The notes below the pieces were generated by a model that was not told the DNA's origin, ran no database searches, and saw only the letters and a program-made list of their open reading frames with translations. The position numbers were made by a program, and so were the translations under genes. A DNA stretch of 64,000 nucleotides from Solidesulfovibrio carbinolicus (GTDB taxonomy: Bacteria > Desulfobacterota > Desulfovibrionia > Desulfovibrionales > Desulfovibrionaceae), in NCBI RefSeq assembly GCF_004135975.1, contig NZ_CP026538.1:2666001-2730000 (forward strand). The letters are read 5' to 3'. Shown piece after piece: positions 1-7,017 of this stretch; position 1 is the first letter of the stretch, and each line of letters opens with the position of its first letter.

Positions 1-816
1 GAAGCCAAGGCCAACAGCCCTTCGGGCCTGCTCCTCATGGGCGACGCGTTGCGGGCGCTTGGCAAGAAGGACGAGGCCCTTCGGGCCTACACCCAGGCCG
101 AAAAGGGCGCGCGCCTGTTTCTTGATCCCCTCAAGAAGATCGCCGAACTCCACCACGAGGAAGGCAACACCACCGAGGAACTCAAGTTCCTGGAACGTCT
201 GGACAAGCTCTCGCCGCTCAATGTCGAGCGCAAGGTCGATATCGGCGCGGGCTACGTCAAGCTCGGCGAACCCGAAAAAGCCAAGGCGGCCTTTGACATG
301 GCCGTGCGCATCGCCACCAAGGAAGCCCTGGACGCCGTCAGCCGGGTCACCCAGTCCATCGCCGCTCGCTGCATGGAATCCGCTCCCGAACTGTCCGAGC
401 AGTACCTGCGCCAATCGCTTAATACCCGCAAGAACATGCTCGACCGTTCGGACATCGAGACCTTCAACCGCCTGGGGCTGATGCTGCGACGCCAGGGCAA
501 GTGGCAGGAAGCCATTACGGAATACCGCAAGGCCCTCAAGATTTCCCCCGATGACCCGGGGCTTTATTACAACATCTCGATGGCTTACACCGAGGGCCGC
601 CAGTACATCGAAGCCTACCAGTTCCTGGACCGGGCCTTGTCGCTCAATCCGGAAATCTGGAAAAACGGCGAAGCCGTGTGCTACAACATCGCTACCGTCT
701 ACCGTCGCTACGGCAAGAAAGACCCGGCCGTTGATTATCTGAAAAAAGCCCTGGAAATCAATCCGGGCTACGAAAAAGCCAAGGCCCTGCTGTTGGAAAT
801 GGGAGCCGGGCGCTAA
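1..816 (+). CDS. TPR-repeat protein, 5' end outside the window
   Basis: The reading frame is open from base 1, so the N-terminus is missing; the first internal ATG is at 37. About 271 residues are visible and consist of tandem ~34-residue helical repeats of tetratricopeptide type. Typical spacing of G/Y/A and P residues is seen in stretches such as 'DDPGLYYNISMAYTEGRQY' and 'NPEIWKNGEAVCYNIATVY'. TPR arrays are protein-interaction scaffolds. In Desulfovibrio such arrays are often fused behind a CheY-like receiver, but any such domain would lie upstream and cannot be seen. The gene is followed after about 170 bp by lgt in the same direction. The TPR assignment is firm; the cellular role is unknown. 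Confidence 0.85.
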   Translation, partial: EAKANSPSGLLLMGDALRALGKKDEALRAYTQAEKGARLFLDPLKKIAELHHEEGNTTEELKFLERLDKLSPLNVERKVDIGAGYVKLGEPEKAKAAFDMAVRIATKEALDAVSRVTQSIAARCMESAPELSEQYLRQSLNTRKNMLDRSDIETFNRLGLMLRRQGKWQEAITEYRKALKISPDDPGLYYNISMAYTEGRQYIEAYQFLDRALSLNPEIWKNGEAVCYNIATVYRRYGKKDPAVDYLKKALEINPGYEKAKALLLEMGAGR

Positions 817-989
817 AGACGGCCGTTTCGTCTCCCCCGGCGGCCCCTTGCGCGAGATTGCCGCCCGAAAGCCACGTCCACGCCGCTTGACGCCATAAGC
901 GTCAACATCGCGCCCCCGAAACAGCCTAACATCCCCTCCGCGCCCAGTCCCAAGCCCGGCCGGCGGCCAGCATAACCGGAGCCATCCCC

Positions 990-1781
990 ATGTTCGTGCA
1001 TCCCCAGTTCGATCCCGTGGCCGTCAACCTCGGCCCCCTATCCGTCCGCTGGTACGGCCTCATGTACTTGATCGGCTTCGCCGCGGCCTGGCTGCTCGGG
1101 CGTTATCGGGCCTCGCGCCCGGGATCGGGCTGGACGCCGCTTCAAGTGGACGATCTCGTCACCTACATGGTTCTTGGCGTGGTCGTGGGCGGTCGGCTGG
1201 GCTACATGCTGTTCTACGATCTGCCGGCTTTCCTAGCCAATCCCCTGAGCCTGGTCCAGGTCTGGCAAGGGGGAATGTCCTTTCACGGCGGCTTTCTCGG
1301 CGTGCTGGCGGTGGTGTGGTTTTTCGGCCGGAAAACCGGCAAGGGTTTTTGGGGCGTGGCCGACTTCACCGCACCCCTGGCCCCTTTCGGCATTTTTGCC
1401 GGCCGCATCGGCAATTTCATCAACGGCGAACTGTGGGGCAAGGCCACTGACCTGCCCTGGGGTGTGGTATTCCCCGATCCTCGGGCCGGGGGCGTGCCGC
1501 GCCATCCCTCCCAGCTCTACGAAGCGCTGCTGGAAGGCGCGGCCCTGTTCCTCATCGTCTGGTTCTACTCCGGCAAAAAGCGCCAATCCGGCGCGGTCAG
1601 CGGCGTGTTTTGCGTGTGTTACGGCCTGTTCCGCTTCGCCGTGGAGTTCGTGCGCCTACCCGATCCCCAGCTTGGCTACCTGGCCTTCGGCTGGCTGACC
1701 ATGGGGCAGCTGTTGAGCCTTCCGGTCATTGTTTTCGGGTTGTGGCTCCTCGCCCGTCCGGCTCCCGCCCGGGCGGCTTGA
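990..1781 (+). CDS. lgt: Prolipoprotein diacylglyceryl transferase
   Basis: A 263-residue integral membrane enzyme that transfers diacylglycerol from phosphatidylglycerol to the lipobox cysteine of prolipoproteins, the first step of lipoprotein maturation. Several hydrophobic segments are visible, together with the family signature '[14 protein letters not shown]' near residue 140 (GRxGNxINxE) and the early '[12 protein letters not shown]' motif. Its length matches the family. The start is supported by a GGAG sequence eight bases upstream. It stands alone between a TPR gene and a convergent small gene whose stop is 4 bp away. Several proteins in this window, possibly including the caspase-like protein at 50051-52918, could be substrates. 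Confidence 0.97.
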   Translation: MFVHPQFDPVAVNLGPLSVRWYGLMYLIGFAAAWLLGRYRASRPGSGWTPLQVDDLVTYMVLGVVVGGRLGYMLFYDLPAFLANPLSLVQVWQGGMSFHGGFLGVLAVVWFFGRKTGKGFWGVADFTAPLAPFGIFAGRIGNFINGELWGKATDLPWGVVFPDPRAGGVPRHPSQLYEALLEGAALFLIVWFYSGKKRQSGAVSGVFCVCYGLFRFAVEFVRLPDPQLGYLAFGWLTMGQLLSLPVIVFGLWLLARPAPARAA

Positions 1782-1784
1782 AGC

Positions 1785-2063
1785 CTACTCCTTGTGCAGC
1801 GGGATGAGCAGAAAGTCCCCGCACAGATCCTCGGCCTGGGTCTCCGGCCACATGGCCACATAGCTCTTGCCCCGGGCCTGCTCCACCGGCACCGTGGCCG
1901 GAGACGGCGCATGGCGCTTGCAATAGCCCCACTCTCCGCCCTGCATCTCCTCGGGCGGACAATAGCGGTGTTCGGGGGGAATGGGTCCCTTCCAGTACCG
2001 GCACATCCTGCACTTCTGCTTCATCCTGCCTGCCTTGGCATACGCCTTTTCCGCCATGGTCAT
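1785..2063 (-). CDS. Small cysteine-rich protein, function unknown
   Basis: 92 residues. Two early Cys pairs occur as 'KCRMCRYWKG', followed by 'YCPPEE', 'WGYCKRH' and a final 'DLCGDF', a spacing that suggests a small zinc- or iron-binding fold. The start ATG overlaps the stop codon of the upstream cyclotransferase gene in an ATGA arrangement, which favours this start over the ATG two codons further in and implies translational coupling. No signal peptide is seen, so a cytoplasmic location is likely. I do not recognise the family. It converges with lgt with only 3 bp between the stop codons. Confidence 0.75.
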   Translation of the reverse strand: MTMAEKAYAKAGRMKQKCRMCRYWKGPIPPEHRYCPPEEMQGGEWGYCKRHAPSPATVPVEQARGKSYVAMWPETQAEDLCGDFLLIPLHKE

Positions 2064-2887
2064 GGTTTTGCTCCGCCGCCAAGCCCCGACAGGGGAGCCC
2101 CGCCCGTGGGCAGTCCCGGCACGGCGATTTCATACAGTTCGGGCCAACGCTTACCCGTGACCCAGACCCGGCCCGTGGCCGGATCGTGGGCAATGCCGTT
2201 AAGCACGTTCACGAAATCCACGGCCACCGTTCCCGGACGCAGCCCCGAGCAGTCCAACCAGGCCGCGACCCGCCCCGTGGCCGGATCGATGACGGCGATA
2301 CGGTTGTCGCCCCAGACGTTGGCCCAGATGCGGCCGGCCACGGTTTCCAGTTCGTTGAGCCGGGAAACGGGCCGGCCATCGTCGGTGACGGCGACCGATC
2401 CCAGGGCGGCCATGGTCTTGGGATCGTAAAAAAACAGCTGGTCCGAGCCGTCGCTGACCACGAGCCGGCCGTCCAGGGCGCAGGCCCCCCAGCCTTCGGT
2501 GGGCAGGGCCAGCTCGCCCCGAGGCGAGAGATCGGAGGGATCGGCCAGAAGCACTCGCCCTTCCCGCCAGGTGAGTTGGTACAGGGAACCGCCGCTCAGA
2601 GCCAAGCCCTCGCCGAAAAGCTCGCGAGGCAGTTCGCGCCGGGCAAGGACCTGTCCCGTGGCCGGATCGACCCGGCGCAGGCTGGAACGGCCGTAGAGTC
2701 CGGTGCTCTCGTAAAACACGCCGTCACGGTAGACAAGGCCCTGGGTGAAGGCGCTCGGATCATGGGGCAGCCGGGCCTTGACCACAACAGGCAGCACCGG
2801 GGCAGCGTCGGACAAGACCGGCAAGAATATGAGGAAGGCCCATATGGCCGCCCCGCCAGGAGCCAGCCGTTTAATAATCCAGGACAT
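2060..2887 (-). CDS. Glutaminyl-peptide cyclotransferase-like secreted beta-propeller
   Basis: 275 residues, beginning [12 protein letters not shown] with a hydrophobic segment and likely cleavage near 'SDAAP', so exported. The mature part matches the Glu_cyclase_2 (plant/bacterial QC) family: '[30 protein letters not shown]' (split here as the opening strand), 'ELFGEGLAL', '[19 protein letters not shown]', and a closing '[19 protein letters not shown]'. Family enzymes cyclise N-terminal glutamine to pyroglutamate. The frame is open much further upstream, but that part is antisense-free shadow inside the activator gene. The chosen ATG gives a signal peptide and a 17-bp overlap with the upstream gene. 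Substrate unknown. Confidence 0.88.
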   Translation of the reverse strand: MSWIIKRLAPGGAAIWAFLIFLPVLSDAAPVLPVVVKARLPHDPSAFTQGLVYRDGVFYESTGLYGRSSLRRVDPATGQVLARRELPRELFGEGLALSGGSLYQLTWREGRVLLADPSDLSPRGELALPTEGWGACALDGRLVVSDGSDQLFFYDPKTMAALGSVAVTDDGRPVSRLNELETVAGRIWANVWGDNRIAVIDPATGRVAAWLDCSGLRPGTVAVDFVNVLNGIAHDPATGRVWVTGKRWPELYEIAVPGLPTGGAPLSGLGGGAKP

Positions 2888-4247
2888 GTTTGGAATCCAC
2901 GCCGTAGCGGCGCATGCGGTTGAGGATGGTGCCCCGGCTGACGCCAAGCAGTCGTGCGGCCTCGGAACGGTTGCCGCCGGCCCGGCGCAGGGCGTCCACC
3001 AGCGCGTCGCGGCCGGTCTCGACAGGCGCAGCCGCCCGGCAGACCTCGCGCAGGGCGGCAGGAGCGGCCGCAGCAATGAGTGACGGCGGCAGGTGCCTTG
3101 GCTCCACCGGCCCGGCGTCGGTGACGACAAAGGCGTATTCCAGGGCGCTTTTGAGTTCGCGCACATTGCCCGGCCAGGGATGGGCGGCCAAGAGGCGCAT
3201 GGCTTCGGGGGCGATGGAGGGAACCGGCCGGCCGGCCTGATGGGCCAGACGGCACAGGAAATGTTCGGCCAGGGGGGCCAGATCGTCCAACCTGTCGCGC
3301 AGGGGCGGCAAGGTGATGGGGATGACGTTGACCCGGAAAAACAGATCTTCTCGAAAGCGCCCCTCGGCCACGAGCCGGGCCAAATCGCGATTAGTGGCCG
3401 AGATGACGCGCACGTCGGCCCGCACCGGCCGGCTCTCGCCCACCCGCTCGAAGGTCTTGGATTCAAGCACGCGCAACAGCTTGACCTGGATGGAAGCCGG
3501 GGCGTCGCCAATTTCGTCCAAGAAGATGTCGCCGCCGGCGGCGGCCTCGAACCGGCCTTGGCGGTGGCGCGTCGCGCCGGTGAACGCCCCCTTGGCATGG
3601 CCGAAGAGTTCGCTTTCCAAAAGCGATTCGGCCAGCGCGCCGCAATTGAACTGCACGAAAGGCCCCCGCCGCCGCCGGCCGATCTCGTGGATGGCCCGGG
3701 CGGCCAGTTCCTTGCCGGTGCCGGATTCGCCGGTCAAAAGCACCGGCGCGTCGCTGCCGGCGGCCCGCTCCAGGAGATCAAACACCCGGCGCATGGCCTC
3801 GGACTGACCGATCAGGCCGTGAAAGCCCTCCTCGGCCGAAAGCAGGCGGGTGAGTTCCTCCACCTTGCGGTCCAGAACCACGACCTCGGAAAGGTCGGTG
3901 AGGGTCTCCACGGCAAAAAGCGGTTTGCCCGCGGCGTCGCGCAGCAGCGTCTGGTTTTTGAGCACCGGCAGATACGAGCCGTCCTTGCGCCGGATGGTGC
4001 AATGTTTGGCCCGGGTGGTTTTTTCGGCAAAAAGGCGGCACCAGGCCGCGCCGCCCTGGCCGCGCTCGCGCTGGCAGCCGTCGCAGTCGAGCACGCTGCA
4101 GGCATGGCCCAGGAGCTCGTCCCGGGCATAGCCGGTCATCCGGGACAGGGCTTCGTTGATCATGACGATGCCGCCGTCGGCCCCGACAAGGAGCAACCCC
4201 TCACTCATGGTGTTCACGATGGCTGCCAGGTGCTGCTCAAATTCCAC
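2871..4247 (-). CDS. PAS-domain sigma-54-dependent transcriptional activator
   Basis: 458 residues. An N-terminal PAS domain (about residues 1-130) carries a Cys-rich insertion ('[12 protein letters not shown]'), which may allow redox or metal sensing. It is followed by an AAA+ domain with Walker A 'GESGTGKE', the sigma-54 contact loop 'GAFTGA' and Walker B '[10 protein letters not shown]', then a C-terminal Fis-type helix-turn-helix ('[21 protein letters not shown]'). Proteins of this type hydrolyse ATP to open RpoN promoters; rpoN itself is at 40261-41691. The cyclotransferase gene overlaps its 3' end. A sigma-54-type promoter lies about 1.4 kb away before the YbjQ/OMP pair and is a possible, unproven target. 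Confidence 0.95.
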   Translation of the reverse strand: MEFEQHLAAIVNTMSEGLLLVGADGGIVMINEALSRMTGYARDELLGHACSVLDCDGCQRERGQGGAAWCRLFAEKTTRAKHCTIRRKDGSYLPVLKNQTLLRDAAGKPLFAVETLTDLSEVVVLDRKVEELTRLLSAEEGFHGLIGQSEAMRRVFDLLERAAGSDAPVLLTGESGTGKELAARAIHEIGRRRRGPFVQFNCGALAESLLESELFGHAKGAFTGATRHRQGRFEAAAGGDIFLDEIGDAPASIQVKLLRVLESKTFERVGESRPVRADVRVISATNRDLARLVAEGRFREDLFFRVNVIPITLPPLRDRLDDLAPLAEHFLCRLAHQAGRPVPSIAPEAMRLLAAHPWPGNVRELKSALEYAFVVTDAGPVEPRHLPPSLIAAAAPAALREVCRAAAPVETGRDALVDALRRAGGNRSEAARLLGVSRGTILNRMRRYGVDSKHVLDY

Positions 4248-4427
4248 GGCGGCTCCGCTTGGGTCCTGACGCTGGGAAAGGTGTTGGGATTCCGGCTGTA
4301 TCGGCCGTTGTTTGCTCGTTATCCCGAACTGTTAGCAGAATAGGCACGTCCTTGCAAGAAACGTGGGGAGGCCAAAAAAGGCGCGGCGGCCCTTCCGCCG
4401 CCGCGTGGCCTGTGTTATCTACGGGCC

Positions 4428-4598
4428 ATGAACGATATCCTGATCTTTTGCGCCGTGCTCGTCGGCTGGTTCGTGGTGGTCCGCTTCGTCTTTCCCAGGC
4501 TCGGCATCCGGGGCTGAGGCATCGACACGGGGTGCGGTCCGCGCCCCGGCAAGCCTTCTTCTGCTCCAGGCGACAAGGAAGATCGGCCTAAAAGCTGA
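4428..4598 (+). CDS. Candidate small membrane selenoprotein (UGA = Sec30)
   Basis: Read conventionally this is a 29-residue ORF, one hydrophobic helix (residues 4-22, 'ILIFCAVLVGWFVVVRFVF') followed by 'PRLGIRG' and a TGA at 4515-4517. If the TGA is read as selenocysteine the frame continues to a TGA at 4596 and gives 56 residues, with Sec30 followed by 'GIDTGC', so Sec and Cys36 form a UxxxxxC pair, and a polar tail rich in P, S, D and K. A bacterial SECIS-like hairpin sits at the expected distance after the UGA. The last 11 bases overlap the convergent OMP gene. I recall short 'one helix plus LGxxxC...C' proteins in deltaproteobacteria, but cannot confirm homology here. It could still be a plain 29-residue peptide. 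Confidence 0.6.
4515..4548 (+). promoter_or_regulatory. SECIS-like element immediately after in-frame UGA
   Basis: The UGA at 4515-4517 is followed by an 8-bp stem: C4528 pairs with G4548, and GGGGUGC (4529-4535) pairs with GCGCCCC (4541-4547), closing the 5-base loop GGUCC. Eighteen bases separate the UGA from the loop GGU. As I recall the Escherichia coli fdhF SECIS, it has the same 18-base spacing and a GGUCU loop contacted by SelB. The stem also lies inside coding sequence, as bacterial SECIS elements do. Confidence 0.6.
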
Positions 4599-5154
4599 TC
4601 TTGAGGCCGATGTTGCCGCCGACGCTGTTGACGCCGTTGTCGGAAAACGCGCCCAAGTGCTGGTAACGTCCGGCAGCCTTGAGGCTGACGTTCTTGCCCA
4701 GGGCCACGGACGCGCCGAGGTCGGCCTGGCCGGTTCCGGCCTGCTTGGACCCGTTGTAGGGCAGCTCCTTGTCGGAGAAAACGCCGCCGCCGCCCGCGCC
4801 GACGAAAAGCGTCCCCTTGGGCGTGCGCACGAAGTTCCAGCGGGCCATGGCCGCGACGCCGGCGGCGTTGGTGGTTTCCTGTCTGGAAGCCATGCCGAGC
4901 GGCGTCGGCGTCTTGGTGGTCTGATCCACGGCGTAGCCCAGGCCCTCGGCCTCAATGGCCACGCCGTCGGCGACGTAATGGCCGGCCGCGCCGCCGTAGG
5001 TGCCGACCACGTTGACGTTGGGGTTGGTGGTTGCGTAGACGCCGCCCCGGGGTTCGACGTAGCTCGTCCCCTGGGTGTACTCCTGGGCTGCGGCCAGGGC
5101 AGGCGGGGCCAGCGCGGCAAAAGCCGCGAGCAGGGTGGCGATGGCGCGGTTCAT
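4588..5154 (-). CDS. Small outer-membrane beta-barrel protein
   Basis: 188 residues starting MNRAIATLLAAFAALAPP, a clear signal peptide with probable cleavage after 'ALAAA'. The mature protein is made of alternating hydrophobic/aromatic strands ('GGVYATTNPNVNVVGTYGG', 'NVSLKAAGRYQHLGAFSDN') and ends 'NIGLKISF', a terminal-Phe strand typical of outer-membrane barrels. The ATG is preceded by AAGGAG. An upstream in-frame ATG would add about 77 unrelated residues and lose the signal peptide, so it was not used. It follows the YbjQ-like gene after 35 bp and probably shares its transcript. The specific function is unknown. Confidence 0.85.
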   Translation of the reverse strand: MNRAIATLLAAFAALAPPALAAAQEYTQGTSYVEPRGGVYATTNPNVNVVGTYGGAAGHYVADGVAIEAEGLGYAVDQTTKTPTPLGMASRQETTNAAGVAAMARWNFVRTPKGTLFVGAGGGGVFSDKELPYNGSKQAGTGQADLGASVALGKNVSLKAAGRYQHLGAFSDNGVNSVGGNIGLKISF

Positions 5155-5189
5155 GGTTGGCTCCTTGCGTCCCGGCGGACTGCCGGATT

Positions 5190-5579
5190 TCAGTGCATGA
5201 ACGACTTGACGGTTTGGGGTTTGGCCTCGGTTTTGACCGAGGGCAGCTTTTCGAGGATCACGGCCGTGCCGTAGCAGGAAAAATAGCGTGAGCCGTCGGG
5301 ATGGAAAGCCACGTTTTCCTGGTAGCCGATGATGGCGTCGGCCCCGATGTCCAGGGCGCTGGCCGTGAGGCCATAGAAAGCGCACTCGGAGTCGAAGCCC
5401 CGGCCGCTGACCAGGCCAAGAACCCGCCGGATCTTGCGGCCTTCAAGTCCGGGGGTGGTTACCACCGGAAACTTGCCGCTGAAAAAGAGTTCCTTGGCGT
5501 TTTTGAGCCGCGCGCCCTTCTTGAGTTCTTCATGGCGTTCACGGATTTTCTTGTCTGAGCCGGTGAAGAGGGAAAGCAT
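5190..5579 (-). CDS. YbjQ/UPF0145 heavy-metal-binding-domain protein
   Basis: 129 residues. After a charged N-terminal helix the protein shows the YbjQ family pattern: 'FPVVTTPGLEGRKIRRVLGLV' as the first strand and turn, and 'ALDIGADAIIGYQENVAF' with a closing 'YFSCYGTAVIL'. The family forms small pentamer-like oligomers, and its biochemical role is not established despite the name. It is first in a two-gene unit with the outer-membrane protein. A good sigma-54-type promoter lies about 73 bp upstream, with two inverted repeats further out, so the pair is probably RpoN-controlled. Confidence 0.85.
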   Translation of the reverse strand: MLSLFTGSDKKIRERHEELKKGARLKNAKELFFSGKFPVVTTPGLEGRKIRRVLGLVSGRGFDSECAFYGLTASALDIGADAIIGYQENVAFHPDGSRYFSCYGTAVILEKLPSVKTEAKPQTVKSFMH

Positions 5580-5651
5580 GCCGTCCTCCTTGTCGTCACG
5601 TTGCGGCGGGCATTTCGCGGCCGCCTTCCTGTCTGTTCCGGCTTTTTCTTA

Positions 5652-5666
5652 GCAAAGAGCCTGCCA
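5652..5666 (-). promoter_or_regulatory. Sigma-54-type promoter for the YbjQ/OMP pair
   Basis: On the minus strand TTGGCAGG-N4-TTGCT occurs, with the -24 GG at 5664-5665 and the -12 GC at 5652-5653 separated by exactly 10 bases. This differs from the consensus YTGGCACG-N4-TTGCW at one position of the -24 element. The predicted start gives a leader of about 60 bases to the ATG at 5579. Confidence 0.6.
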
Positions 5667-5680
5667 AGATATTTATTCAA

Positions 5681-5802
5681 TTATTTCAAAGAAATAAAAC
5701 ACAACTTTGCGCGCTCGTCAAACCTTTGGCGGCCTGTTCGCCAGAATTGTTCTTTTGAATCGTGGGGCGCGCGCCCTGGAACTGTTGCCGAGGGACCGGC
5801 AA
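5681..5802. promoter_or_regulatory. Inverted repeats in the 343-bp non-coding stretch upstream of the YbjQ gene
   Basis: No gene is visible between 5580 and 5922. Besides the sigma-54 promoter it holds three dyads: an AT-rich palindrome TTATTTC-AAA-GAAATAA (5681-5697), TGGCG-N7-CGCCA (5727-5743), and TTGCCG-N6-CGGCAA (5785-5802). The last is centred about 150 bp upstream of the predicted start, a usual distance for an activator site of an RpoN promoter. Which protein binds is unknown. Confidence 0.4.
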
Positions 5803-5922
5803 TGCGGCTGGCTTTACAACCCCACGGCTGGGGTGGGCCGGCATCAGGCCCGGCTGCTCGACACGCCTCCCCCTCTCGGCATCCTGTGCAAAGGCCAAGT
5901 CCGCCGGCCAAGCCCTTCGCGC

Positions 5923-5952
5923 AAAAAAAAAGCCGGACCGCGACGGCCCGGC
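5923..5952 (-). terminator. Rho-independent terminator after the flagellar-accessory pair
   Basis: On the minus strand an 8-bp stem (5945-5952 with 5932-5939, one A/C mismatch) closes a 5-base loop and is followed by nine T residues (A's at 5923-5931). It lies 21 bp past the stop of the 5974-6324 gene. Confidence 0.85.
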
Positions 5953-5973
5953 TCATGATGCCAGAGGGGCGCC

Positions 5974-6324
5974 TCAGCCGGCTTTGTCCAGATAGCGTCG
6001 CACGGCGGGATTGGGCCGCACGGTGGTGCGGTAGCCCGAAAGCCGCTGGTTCTCCTGCTTGGCCCGCTGCAGGTCGGTTTGGAGTTCGGCGTGGAGTCGA
6101 CGGGCTTCCACGGTGAGCTGGCCTTGCAGGTTGCGAAGCTTGAGCAGCTTGTCCCGAAGCAGGCCAATGCTCTCCGGATCGGCGCAGCGCCAGGCCATCT
6201 CCAGCAGCCGGCCGCGATCCTTGGCCAAAAGCTCGGCTTCTTCAATTTCGCCGGCCAGAAGATGGTGCAGTTCGCGTTCACCGGTGGCCAGGGCCGCTTC
6301 AAGGAATTCAAGCTTGTCGGACAT
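5974..6324 (-). CDS. FlgN/FliT-like helical protein, probable flagellar chaperone
   Basis: 116 residues, almost entirely helical with heptad-like charge patterns ('LEFLEAALATGERELHHLL', 'KLLKLRNLQGQLTVEARRL') and a C-terminal 'LSGYRTTVRPNPAVRRYLDKAG'. Size, long coiled-coil helices and a flexible C-terminus fit export chaperones of the FlgN/FliT type, but no diagnostic motif is present. It starts 4 bp after the previous gene's stop and ends at a clear terminator, so it is the last gene of a short unit. The assignment rests on shape and context and should be taken as tentative. Confidence 0.45.
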   Translation of the reverse strand: MSDKLEFLEAALATGERELHHLLAGEIEEAELLAKDRGRLLEMAWRCADPESIGLLRDKLLKLRNLQGQLTVEARRLHAELQTDLQRAKQENQRLSGYRTTVRPNPAVRRYLDKAG

Positions 6325-6328
6325 GGCG

Positions 6329-6934
6329 TTATTCCTTCACGGTGCGCTCGAAACCGGTCAGCAGTTCGCCGATGACGCCCTTGAACCGGGCCATGGCCGG
6401 AATGAATTCGTATTCCAGCAGGTCGGCGAGCAAAATCCAGTCTTCGTTTTCCAGTACTTCGAGCATTTCGGAAAACAGGTTGGACACCTCGTCGGCGACG
6501 GCGTTGAAGGCGGGATCAGCCGTTCTCAGGGCCTCGCCGCGCAGCACGCCGATCATGTTGAGGAAGTCGCGGGTGACATCCATGAGGTCCTGGTAGACTT
6601 CCAGGGCTTCGGCGTCGTCGGCCTGACGGAACAGCTCGGCCACTCGGCGCGCGCCGTGGTCCATGAGTTGGACGACTTTGCTCATCTCCCGGGTGATTTC
6701 CAGGGCCATGTCGGCCACGGGCATGCTGCGGACTTCGACGGATTCGATCTCGTCGATCTCGATGTCCTCAGCCTGGTGCGGGTAAATCTCGGAAAAACTT
6801 TCATTGTTGACGAACACGTCCGTGACGACCCGGCCTTCAAGCTCGTCGGTCTCCATGATGCGCAGAAGGATTTCCTCAAGATTGTGAAACTGCTTGATCT
6901 CCATGCCGGTTGACCGGCCATCCACACTGATCAT
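6329..6934 (-). CDS. Conserved-looking acidic helical protein, function unknown
   Basis: 201 residues beginning MISVDGRSTGMEIKQF, with GGGAGG about eight bases upstream. It is strongly acidic: 'QAEDIEIDEIESVEVRSM' is followed by helices containing many E and D residues, and there is no membrane segment. The longer open frame to 7165 reaches into the glycosyltransferase gene and has unrelated composition, so the shorter start was used. It is co-transcribed with the FlgN/FliT-like gene (4-bp gap) and sits behind a sigma-54-like promoter. That arrangement suggests a flagellum- or motility-linked role, though I recognise no family. Confidence 0.7.
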   Translation of the reverse strand: MISVDGRSTGMEIKQFHNLEEILLRIMETDELEGRVVTDVFVNNESFSEIYPHQAEDIEIDEIESVEVRSMPVADMALEITREMSKVVQLMDHGARRVAELFRQADDAEALEVYQDLMDVTRDFLNMIGVLRGEALRTADPAFNAVADEVSNLFSEMLEVLENEDWILLADLLEYEFIPAMARFKGVIGELLTGFERTVKE

Positions 6935-6994
6935 GTCGCGCCTCCCTCTGGAGTTGTTGTCGAAGGGTAAGGATTTCCTTCCCGCCCCATTTCT

Positions 6995-7010
6995 TACAAC
7001 AACCGTGCCA
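6995..7010 (-). promoter_or_regulatory. Sigma-54-like promoter for the 6934/6324 pair
   Basis: On the minus strand TGGCACG-N4-TTGTA occurs between the stop of the glycosyltransferase gene (7018) and the ATG at 6934. The -24 element is perfect and the 10-base GG-to-GN spacing is correct. The -12 element reads GT instead of GC, which weakens the call. Confidence 0.45.
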
Positions 7011-7017
7011 AAAGGAG

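Noticed and set aside
887-905. TTGACGC-CATAA-GCGTCAA hairpin before lgt
   Set aside because: Seven-bp stem with no T-run and no known regulator site; too little to call.
2887-3598. Upstream extension of the cyclotransferase frame
   Set aside because: Runs through the activator gene in another frame; the proper start gives a signal peptide.
4353-4366. GGCACG...TTGCA sequence before the candidate selenoprotein
   Set aside because: Resembles a sigma-54 promoter, but GG and GC are 9 bases apart instead of 10, a spacing that normally abolishes activity.
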